Below the pieces are notes generated by a model, which did not search any database, had not been told where the DNA came from, and saw only the letters and a program-made list of their open reading frames with translations. A DNA stretch of 57,551 bases, taken from NCBI GenBank assembly GCA_026398695.1, contig JAPLSJ010000099.1, positions 1-57,551 of the forward strand, written 5' to 3'. This DNA comes from Arenimonas sp. Lineage in GTDB: Bacteria; Pseudomonadota; Gammaproteobacteria; Xanthomonadales; Xanthomonadaceae. Position numbers and translations under genes: made by a program. How positions within the stretch are numbered: position 1 is the stretch's first letter; every line of letters starts with the position of its first letter. Below, one piece after another: positions 1-9,206 of this stretch.

Positions 1-1211
1 ACTGGTACGAGGCGCCGGCGTCGCTCTGGGCGCGGAAGGCTTCCACTTCGCGCACTTCGTAGTCGGCCTTGGGGAAGACGTCGAAGAGCTTGGGCAGCAG
101 CGGGCCGATCTTCTTCTGCACGTCGCGGTAGGCCTGCAGGGCCTCTTCGGGCGTCTTGAAGTAGAACTGCTCGTCGGTCTTGAGGAACTCGAAGAAGGCC
201 GGCAGGTCGCCCTTGAAGCCGACCTGTTCGCGCACGGCGTTCATTTCGCCCAGGATGCGCGCCACTTCGTCCAGGCCGTACTGGTGGATGGCTTCGGGGC
301 TCAGGTCGGTGGTGGTGTTGGAGCGCACCATCAGCGCGTACCAGGCGCGGCCGTCGGGCAGGTCGCTCATGCCGACCGTTTCGCGCGAAGCGGGCAGGTA
401 CTCGTCGCGCAGGAAGTCACGCATTTTGGTGTAGCCCGGCACCAGCACGTCGGTGATGGCGGCACGGTAGGCGGCGGTGAGGCGCTCGCGCTCGGCCGGC
501 GGGAAGTCGGCCGGCATGTCCTTGATCGGGCCCCAGAACACGCTTTCCTCGGGCGTGGCGACGATGTGCGCGGCGAACTGCGGCACGATCTTCTCCACCA
601 CCGGCCGCGGCTGGGTGACGCCGGCGGCCATGCCCTTGCGCAGGTTGGCGATGACGCCGTCGTTGAGCACGGGGAAGCGGGCGATGCGGGCCAGGAAGTC
701 GTCGTAGTGCTTGACCTCGCGGAACGGCTGGATGCCCTTGCCCGAGCCGAGCTGGGCGAAGAAGTTGCCGTGGTTGCCGAACTGGCTCACGGCCAGCATC
801 CAGCCCGGGAAGCGGTTGGACTCGAGCGAGAGCTCGCGGTCGCTGACGAAGACGTCGCGGCTCAGGCGGTGCTGGCCCGACAGCGCGTCGCGGTCGAGCG
901 CCTGCACGCGCGCCAGGAAATCGCGCTCGCGCGCTTCGTTCTCGGCGCGGAAGGCTTCACTGGTGAAGTCGGGCAGCTGGTCGTTGTAGCGAAGGTCGCC
1001 CAGCGCGGTGGCGAAGATCGGGTTGGCCTTGAGTTCGGCCTCGTGCCACTCCGCCAGCAGGGCGTCGAGCTGCGCGGCCACGGCGGCGGGATCGGCGGCG
1101 GGCGCGGTGGCGGCGCTTTCCGCGGCGGGTGCCGAGGGCGCGGCGGTGGGTTCCTTGCTGCAGCCGGACACGGCGAGCAGGCAGGGCAGGATCAGTACCA
1201 GGACGCGCATC
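1..1211 (-). CDS. DUF885 family lipoprotein (3' end outside window)
   Basis: The frame starts at an ATG at 1211 and stays open to the window edge, giving about 403 residues. It begins with a lipoprotein signal: MRVLVLILPCLLAVSGC has a lipobox ending in Cys17, followed by an Ala/Pro-rich linker to about residue 45. The rest matches the DUF885 family as I know it: an early stretch on low-activity peptidase-like folds (ANPIFATALGD), then a helical domain with SRETVGMSDLPDG and the AWYALMVR segment near residue 280. DUF885 proteins are predicted metallopeptidase-like enzymes, mostly without proven substrates; the C-terminal HExxH-type region of the family would lie outside the window. It is divergent from the ggt gene, with only 68 bases between the two starts. 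Confidence 0.8.
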
Positions 1212-1279
1212 ACGGTTCCTTCGCTTTCGGCAGGGTGGCTTTGCGCTATCTTCGCGCAGTCGACGCCCGGAGCCTACCG

Positions 1280-2964
<1,685 letters not shown>

Positions 2965-2970
2965 AGAAAT

Positions 2971-3021
2971 CGTACCAGGTACATTTTCAGTCTCATTGAG
3001 ACTGAAAATGTACCTGGTACG
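2971..3021. repeat. Perfect 25-bp inverted repeat between convergent genes
   Basis: Arms 2971-2995 and 2997-3021 are perfect reverse complements around a single central T. The outer sequence is CGTACCAGGTACA and the inner stem is rich in A/T (TTTTCAGTCTCA). It fills the gap between the ggt stop (2964) and the kinase stop (3022), so it probably works as a bidirectional terminator. No clean T-run follows on either strand, so it is not a textbook intrinsic terminator. The outer ten bases recur in the hairpin at 22628-22710. Confidence 0.85.
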
Positions 3022-5883
3022 TTATCCCTGGCGGGGGTAGTGGTCGTTGACGTGCAGGCGCAGGCGTTCGGCGGCGGTTTCGACGTCGGCGCAGTGCGGC
3101 AGCACCTGCGCCCAGTCGCCGGCCTTGGCGGCGGTTTCCACTTCGGCGGCGGCTTCGCCCAGCTGCTGGGCGCCGACCAGGCGCGCGGCGCCCTTCACCT
3201 TGTGCGCCTGGCGAGCCACCTGGGCCAGGTCGCCGGCGGCGCGCGCGGCCTGCATGCCCTGCAGGTCGGCGACGGTGGCTTCCAGGAAATCGTCCATCAG
3301 CGCGCGGCATTCCTGCGGGTCGCCGCCGGTGAGGGTGTCGAGCACCGAGGTGTCCAGCGGCAGCGGGTCGGTGCGCACCTGCGGCAGCGGCGCGCTGGCG
3401 ATCATGTCGCCGGCCAGGGGCGCGGTGTGCGGCAGCCAGCGGCGCAGGCAGGCCACCAGCTCGGGGATGCTCACCGGTTTGGAGAGGAACTCGTCCATGC
3501 CGGCCGCCAGGCAGCGCTCGGCCTCGCCTTTCAGCGCCGCCGCGGTGAGCGCGATCACCGGCGTGCGCGGCTTGCCGCTGCGCGCCTCTTCGGTGCGCAG
3601 CGCACGCGTCATTTCGTAGCCGTCCATCTCGGGCATGTGCACGTCCGACAGCACCAGCGCGTAGCGGCCGGTGCGCCAGGCCTCCAGGCCCTTCACGCCG
3701 TCCTCGGCGGACTCGCTGGCGTAGCCCGCCAGCGACAGCTGGCGCGCCACCACCAGGCGGTTGGTGGGATGGTCGTCCACGATCAGCACCAGGCTGCGCT
3801 CGGCCATGGCCTGCGACACCGACGGCAGCGGCCTGGCCAGGAAGCCCTGGCCGGGTGCGGGCAGGGTGTCGGGCTCCAGCTCCGCCACGTCGCCGCGCGG
3901 CACCACCAGCGTGAGCCGCAGGGTGGTGCCGGCGCCGGGCGTGCTGTCCATTTCCACCGTGCCACCCATCAGTTCGGCCAGGCGGCGGGAAATCACCAGG
4001 CCCAGGCCGGTGCCGCCGAAGCGCCGCGTCGTGCTGCCCTCGGCCTGCTGGAACGGCTGGAACAGCCGCGCCTGCTGCTCGGGCGTCACGCCGATGCCGG
4101 TATCGGTGATGCGGAAGCACACGCGGTCGTCCTCGCCCTCGCGGCCGCGCCATTCCAGCGCCGCCTCCACCATGCCGGCCTCGGTGAACTTGATGGCGTT
4201 CGACAGGAAATTGCCCAGCACCTGCCGCAGCCGCAGCCCGTCGGCCACGTGCGCGGGGCCGATGCGGTCGTCCACCGTGCAGGTGAGCACCAGGCCCTTG
4301 CTGGACGCCGAGCCGGTGAAGTTCGCCACGGTTGACTGCAGCAGCTTGGGCAGCGAGATCGTGCTGGGCGACAGCTCCAGCCGGCCGGCCTCGACCTTCG
4401 AGAAGTCCAGGATGTCGCCGATGATCTGCAGCAGCGACCGCGCCGACTGCTGGATCACCTGCACCGTGCGCCGCTGGTCATCGTCGAGGCTGCTGTGCGA
4501 GAGCACCTCGAGCATGCCGGTGACGCCGATCATGGGCGTGCGGATTTCGTGGCTCATCGCCGCCACGAAGCTGGACTTGGCCTCGCTGGCCTCGCGGGCG
4601 CGCGTCTCGCTCTTGCGAAGGCGCTGTTCGAGCTGCTTGATCTGGGTGAGGTCGGTGCCCACCGCCAGGTAGCCCACGGTCTTGCCGCTGCCGTCGCGCA
4701 TGGCCGACGTGGCCAGCAGCACCGGCACGTGGCTGCCGTCCTTGCGCACGAAGCTCCATTCCAGCGGCGGCGTGCCCTGCTCGATCAGCACCGGGATCAG
4801 GCGCGCGTCGGCCGGCACGCGTTCGTCGCGGGCGGCGGTGAGGTCGGCCGCCAGGCGCTCCACCTCGTCCTGCACCATCAGCCGCTCCATGCTGCGCTTG
4901 CCGATCATTTCCTCGGCGCGATAGCCGGTGAGTCGTTCGGCGTGCGGATTGAAGCTGGTGAAGCGGCCGTCCAGGTCGATGGACATGATGGCCACCCGCG
5001 CCGCCGCGAACAGCGAGCGCTGGAACACCTCGCGCTCCTGCAGCGCCGCACGCACCTGTTCGTTCCGGGCGAGCTGCTGGTTGAGTTCGGCCTCGAACTT
5101 GCGCACGTCGTCGCGCATGCCCAGGAAGGCGTCCAGCACTTCCTCCAGCTCGCCGGTCGGGCGGAACCGCGGCACCGCCTGGTAGTCGTGCCGCCGCATC
5201 TGCTGGGCCAGCGCCGTCAGGCCCTCCACGCCCTTGTAGATGTTGCGCACCAGCTTCTGGCCGACCACGCCCACCACCACCAGCGTGAAAAGGCTGAGCA
5301 GGGTGCGGATCCAGGCGGCCCTCTGCGCGCGCTGCGCCTGCTGGCGGACCTCGGCCTCGGCCTCGATCATCTCCAGGTCGCTCAGGTGCTTCATGCGCGT
5401 GGTCACCGGGTCGATGGCCGGGTACAGCTCGGTATCGGCGAAACGACCCAGGGCCACGACGTCTTTCTGCGCCAGGAGGCCGCGCAGCGTCTGCGCGGCG
5501 GTGTCGGCGCGGATGCGGGCGCGCGCGATCTGGTCGAACAGCTTGCGCTGCTGCGGGGTGTGCGGCATGGCCTCTAGCGCCGTCCAGTGCTCGCGGATGC
5601 GCAGGCGCGCGTTGTCCACCACCTGTTCGCCCTCTTCCCAGGCAATCAGGCCATTGCGCACGCGGAAGGTGGTGTCGACGATGTCCAGCCCGTAGGCGTC
5701 CGACACCGCCTTGATGCGGCGCAGCCCCGCCAGCGATTCGTCCTTGAGCTGCTCCAGCGCCAGCTGGTTGCGCTGGCGCTCGAACTCGTCCAGCGCCAGC
5801 ACCGCCGCACCCGTGAACATCAGCAGGCCGAACAGGCCCAGCAGCTGCAGGCGGATGCCGAACTTGGGCCCGGGGCGCGGCAT
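3022..5883 (-). CDS. Hybrid sensor histidine kinase with REC and Hpt domains
   Basis: This 953-residue inner-membrane phosphorelay kinase has TM1 near 13-31, a periplasmic sensor of about 160 residues, TM2 near 190-212, a HAMP-like linker, and a PAS domain near 290-410. A HisKA domain follows with the phospho-accepting His of SHEIRTPM near 444, then an ATPase domain near 545-670 (DTGIGV and GGTGLGL boxes). It ends with a receiver domain (VLIVDDHPTNR; phospho-Asp in LSDVHMPEMDG near 744) and an Hpt domain with His in AHKVKGAA near 893. All phosphorelay residues are present, so it should be active. Its start lies 7 nt after the stop of the REC-EAL gene, so the two are almost certainly one operon, with the EAL protein as the likely phosphorelay partner. 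Confidence 0.93.
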   Translation of the reverse strand: MPRPGPKFGIRLQLLGLFGLLMFTGAAVLALDEFERQRNQLALEQLKDESLAGLRRIKAVSDAYGLDIVDTTFRVRNGLIAWEEGEQVVDNARLRIREHWTALEAMPHTPQQRKLFDQIARARIRADTAAQTLRGLLAQKDVVALGRFADTELYPAIDPVTTRMKHLSDLEMIEAEAEVRQQAQRAQRAAWIRTLLSLFTLVVVGVVGQKLVRNIYKGVEGLTALAQQMRRHDYQAVPRFRPTGELEEVLDAFLGMRDDVRKFEAELNQQLARNEQVRAALQEREVFQRSLFAAARVAIMSIDLDGRFTSFNPHAERLTGYRAEEMIGKRSMERLMVQDEVERLAADLTAARDERVPADARLIPVLIEQGTPPLEWSFVRKDGSHVPVLLATSAMRDGSGKTVGYLAVGTDLTQIKQLEQRLRKSETRAREASEAKSSFVAAMSHEIRTPMIGVTGMLEVLSHSSLDDDQRRTVQVIQQSARSLLQIIGDILDFSKVEAGRLELSPSTISLPKLLQSTVANFTGSASSKGLVLTCTVDDRIGPAHVADGLRLRQVLGNFLSNAIKFTEAGMVEAALEWRGREGEDDRVCFRITDTGIGVTPEQQARLFQPFQQAEGSTTRRFGGTGLGLVISRRLAELMGGTVEMDSTPGAGTTLRLTLVVPRGDVAELEPDTLPAPGQGFLARPLPSVSQAMAERSLVLIVDDHPTNRLVVARQLSLAGYASESAEDGVKGLEAWRTGRYALVLSDVHMPEMDGYEMTRALRTEEARSGKPRTPVIALTAAALKGEAERCLAAGMDEFLSKPVSIPELVACLRRWLPHTAPLAGDMIASAPLPQVRTDPLPLDTSVLDTLTGGDPQECRALMDDFLEATVADLQGMQAARAAGDLAQVARQAHKVKGAARLVGAQQLGEAAAEVETAAKAGDWAQVLPHCADVETAAERLRLHVNDHYPRQG

Positions 5884-5890
5884 GGCCGGC

Positions 5891-7087
5891 CTAGTGGTGG
5901 GTCTGGCGCCAGCGCAGGATCGCGTCGGGGAGCTGTTCGCCGGGCACCGCCGCCGAAATCAGGTAGCCCTGGGCGTAGTCGCAGCCCAGGCCGGCCAGCA
6001 GCTGCCATTCCTCCACCGTTTCCACGCCTTCGGCCACGACCTTGAGGTCGAGCTTGCGGGCCAGGTCCAGGCTGGTTTCGATCATGGCGCGCTTGCGCGG
6101 CTGGGTCGGCGCACCGCTGACGAAGCCGCGGTCGATCTTGAGCGCAGAGAAGGGAATCTGCGAAAGCTGCGACAGCGACGAATAGCCGGTGCCGAAATCG
6201 TCCACGCTCAGGCCGAAGCCCTTGAGCCTCAGGCGCGCCAGCATGCCCAGGCCGCGCGCGGTGTCGCTCATCACCGAGCTTTCGGTGATCTCCAGCACCA
6301 CCTGGTCGGGCGCCAAGCCGTGCTCGCGCAGCACGGCCTCGTAGCGGTCGGCCACTTCGGGGCCCGTCAGGTTCTGTGCCGAGACGTTCACCGAGATCTT
6401 CAGGTCCAGGCCCTTGGCCTGCCAGCGCTTCCACCACGCGCAGGACTGCACCAGCATCAGGTTGGTGAGTTCGTCGATCAGGCCGCCGGCTTCCATCAGC
6501 GGCACGAACACCGTCGGCGGCACCATGCGGCCGTCGGGCAGGCGCCAGCGCGCCAGCGCCTCGACGCCGACGATCTTGCCGTTGCCGAATTCGGCCTGCG
6601 GCTGGAAATACGGCACGATCTCGCCGCGCGACAGCGCCTCGCGCGCCTGCTCCAGCGTCACTTCGACGTCCAGCGCGACCACGCCTTCGCCCGCGTCGGT
6701 TTCGTACACCGACAGCACGGCGGCGAGCTTGCCCGGGGTCAGCGGCTTTTCGACGCAGCCCAGCACGCGCAGGCCCGAGGCCTTGGCCATCACCTGCACG
6801 GTGTGCAGCAGCGCCGGCTCCATCGCGCTGACCACGGCGATGGAGTGCGCCAGGCGCTCCTGGGCCACGATGCCGATGAATTCGATGCCGTCCATGCCGG
6901 GCATGTCCAGGTCCACCAGCACCACGTCGGGCGGTGCCGGCATGGCGCGCAGCAGGTCGAGCGCCTGGAAGCCGTCGGAGGCTTCGTGCAGCCGGGTGAT
7001 GCCCAGGTCGGACAGCAGCCGCAGGCCCAGGCGGCGCTGGAAGCCATGGTCTTCGACCAGAAGGATGCAAAGACCCGCCAGACCCAT
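5891..7087 (-). CDS. REC-EAL response regulator, c-di-GMP phosphodiesterase
   Basis: The 398-residue protein has a receiver domain (about 6-125: LLVEDH acidic pair, phospho-Asp in LVDLDMPGMDG, late Lys in CVEKP) and an EAL domain (about 150-395). The EAL catalytic set is intact: VEALARW, NVSAQNLTG, ITESS, SVDDFGTGYSSL, LKIDRGF, VAEGVET. It should therefore hydrolyse cyclic di-GMP to pGpG, controlled by phosphorylation. I chose the ATG at 7087 because AGGGGAT precedes it and the receiver fold starts at once; an upstream extension of the frame has no family support. The domain order matches RocR of Pseudomonas, and the downstream hybrid kinase with an Hpt domain resembles RocS. Confidence 0.93.
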   Translation of the reverse strand: MGLAGLCILLVEDHGFQRRLGLRLLSDLGITRLHEASDGFQALDLLRAMPAPPDVVLVDLDMPGMDGIEFIGIVAQERLAHSIAVVSAMEPALLHTVQVMAKASGLRVLGCVEKPLTPGKLAAVLSVYETDAGEGVVALDVEVTLEQAREALSRGEIVPYFQPQAEFGNGKIVGVEALARWRLPDGRMVPPTVFVPLMEAGGLIDELTNLMLVQSCAWWKRWQAKGLDLKISVNVSAQNLTGPEVADRYEAVLREHGLAPDQVVLEITESSVMSDTARGLGMLARLRLKGFGLSVDDFGTGYSSLSQLSQIPFSALKIDRGFVSGAPTQPRKRAMIETSLDLARKLDLKVVAEGVETVEEWQLLAGLGCDYAQGYLISAAVPGEQLPDAILRWRQTHH

Positions 7088-7434
7088 GCCGTCTACATCC
7101 CCTGTTGATGTCGCTTCGAGTCTAACCCGCGTTTCGTTCAGCTTGGAAGTTGCCGCGCGGCACACCTTCCGGCTTGTTGGACAACGGCCCGGGCGCGGCA
7201 TTCCGGCCGTCCCTGCGCGCCCCTGGCCGGACCCGGCGTGAAGACCGCCCGGCTCAAAACTGTGCTGCACCGCACATTGCTATCGGTTCGAACCATACGC
7301 TAGCGTCCGGGCAGCGGTGGCAAGGGGGACGGTTCCGGGACCCGGGACGTCGACGCCGCAGAAAGGTTTCGTCGCTTCATTTCGGACGCCCGCGCGGGTC
7401 CATGGCGTACACCAATTCCAAGGGGAGAGAACCA
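7088..7434. other. Intergenic region between divergent genes
   Basis: This 347-nt stretch separates the REC-EAL start from the secreted hydrolase start and must hold both promoters. I see no convincing open frame. A perfect 10-nt palindrome, GGTTCGAACC, lies at 7285-7294 and could be a regulator site. AGGGGAGAG at 7420-7429 is the ribosome binding site of the hydrolase. I could not assign clear -35/-10 pairs. Confidence 0.5.
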
Positions 7435-8523
7435 ATGACAACTCGACACCGCAGCAATGCGGGCCGGTGGCTTCCGGCCGTGGCACTGCTGGCCCTCGCG
7501 GGCCCGGCCGTGGCCAACACGCTGAACCAGAACGTTTCCTGGACCATCGACCGGGCCGGCACCACTGCCAAGTACCGCGTCGTGGCCTACGGCGACTCGA
7601 TCTACGCCGGCTACAACGGCTCGGTCAGCAATGCCGGCAAGTACTCCGCGCCCACCGTGGACGCCGAATACCTGGCCGCCCAGTGGGGCGCGGACATCGA
7701 AAGCATCCGGCGCACCAAGTCCGGTGCCGTGGCCAAGGACGTCTACGACAACAAGATCGTGGCCGAGCGGTCCTACATGCAGGCCGCGTCCACCCGCGTG
7801 GTGACCTTCGAGATGTGCGGCAACGACGGCCTGCAGGCGCGCACCAGCTTCAAGGGCCAGACCGGCACCTGCAACTACACCGTGCTCGACAATGCCGTGA
7901 ACTCCTGCCGCACCTACGTGGCCGCGGGCATGGACTTCATCAACGCCAACGCCCACCCGAGCACCAAGCTCAAGGTCATCGCCAACCTGTACTACCCCGG
8001 CTACAACGCCGACAACGTGCAGAGCTCGTGCCGCGACGCCACCACGGGCCAGACGGTGAACTTGCGTGACCGCTTCCTGCCGGCCATCGCCAAGATGAAC
8101 TGGAGCATGTGCAACTCGGCCCGCCTCAAGGGCTTCCAGTGCGCCGACAGCTTCGCCCAGTACATGGGCGCGGACTACGACAGCAACGGCGATGGCCAGG
8201 TGGACTCGGATGCGCTGCGCTACGTGGCCGGCGAAACCGAAGCCGCGTACCTCACGCGCATCACCTCCACCCTTCGCTCGACCCTGCGCGATGCCAACAC
8301 CCACTTCGCCACGGCCTCGAGCAGCTTCGACTACATCCAGTCCGACGACACCCACCCGACCTACACCGGCGGCACCGTGTCGGCCGGCCTCTGGGGCGGC
8401 ACCACCGGCACCGGCGCGGCGCGCTACACCAGCTTCACCGGTGGCAAGAGCCCGATCTGGAACGCCTTCGGCCACGAGCGCATGGGCTGGTCCCTGTCGG
8501 TCTACAGCCCGGCGGCGCCGTAA
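7435..8523 (+). CDS. Secreted SGNH/GDSL-type hydrolase
   Basis: The 362-residue protein has an N-terminal signal peptide (Arg/His-rich start, hydrophobic run, cleavage near AVA-NT, residue 28). Block I of the SGNH fold is visible as AYGDSIYAGY near residue 58, a Gly/Asn block as FEMCGNDGL near 125, and the Asp-His pair as SDDTHPTYTG near 308. These are the nucleophile, oxyanion and base positions of GDSL esterases. It also carries a DxDxNGDGxxD calcium loop (DYDSNGDGQVDSD, near 248). Several paired cysteines fit an exported, disulfide-bonded enzyme. The substrate is not predictable from sequence. A strong ribosome binding site (GGGGAGAG) sits 7 nt before the ATG. Confidence 0.8.
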   Translation: MTTRHRSNAGRWLPAVALLALAGPAVANTLNQNVSWTIDRAGTTAKYRVVAYGDSIYAGYNGSVSNAGKYSAPTVDAEYLAAQWGADIESIRRTKSGAVAKDVYDNKIVAERSYMQAASTRVVTFEMCGNDGLQARTSFKGQTGTCNYTVLDNAVNSCRTYVAAGMDFINANAHPSTKLKVIANLYYPGYNADNVQSSCRDATTGQTVNLRDRFLPAIAKMNWSMCNSARLKGFQCADSFAQYMGADYDSNGDGQVDSDALRYVAGETEAAYLTRITSTLRSTLRDANTHFATASSSFDYIQSDDTHPTYTGGTVSAGLWGGTTGTGAARYTSFTGGKSPIWNAFGHERMGWSLSVYSPAAP

Positions 8524-8537
8524 GCGGTCGCTGGTAG

Positions 8538-9182
8538 ATGGTTGATCGCAACAGCCCGGCCACCCCGCCGTCCTCCCCGGACGGCGACGGTGTGCGGGTG
8601 ATTGAAAAGGCGCGGACCGGTCGCCGGTCCGCGCTTTCCTGGTTCTACCTGCTGCTGGCCGTGATCACGGCCGTCGTGGCCTGGCGCCTGCTGGCGCCCA
8701 CGCCCGTTGCGCCCCCCGTGGCGCGGTCGGAATCCGCACCGGCCCTGCCGGCCGCCCCCGCGTCGCGCCCTGCCGTGGCCGTGCCCACGCAGGCCGCCGA
8801 ACTGCCCAACGGCGACCCCAACGACCTGGCCAACTACTTCCGGCCCGGCGACCCCGAACCCACCGGCGCCGAATTGATCGGCGCCCTGAACGACGTCGGC
8901 ATCCGCACCGGCATCGGTGCCTTCAACCCGCCGGGCACCAGCCCGCCGCTGGAAGGCTTGGCCGTGCCCGAGGACTACGAACTGCCCGAAGGCTACGTCC
9001 GCCACTACCAGTCCACCGACGAGGGCGTGGCGATCGAACCGATTTTGATGTTCGCGCCCGACTTCACCCTTTACGACGCCAGCGGCCGGCCCATCGCCAT
9101 GCCCGACAACCGCGTCGTGCCGCCCGAACTGGCGCCGCCGGGACTGCCGCCGCGCCGCGTGCGCATACCGCCGCCGACCTGA
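8538..9182 (+). CDS. Membrane-anchored protein of unknown function
   Basis: I do not recognise this 214-residue protein. It has a short charged cytoplasmic N-terminus, one membrane segment near 34-54 (WFYLLLAVITAVVAW), and an exported part that starts with a Pro/Ala linker and then a Pro-rich region with many acidic residues. The C-terminal third contains DFTLYDASGRPI and ends in PPRRVRIPPPT. It starts 14 nt after the hydrolase stop and ends 24 nt before the acyltransferase-like gene, so the three could be cotranscribed. Confidence 0.65.
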   Translation: MVDRNSPATPPSSPDGDGVRVIEKARTGRRSALSWFYLLLAVITAVVAWRLLAPTPVAPPVARSESAPALPAAPASRPAVAVPTQAAELPNGDPNDLANYFRPGDPEPTGAELIGALNDVGIRTGIGAFNPPGTSPPLEGLAVPEDYELPEGYVRHYQSTDEGVAIEPILMFAPDFTLYDASGRPIAMPDNRVVPPELAPPGLPPRRVRIPPPT

Positions 9183-9206
9183 CCACGTTTTACGGAGTTC
9201 CCTGAC

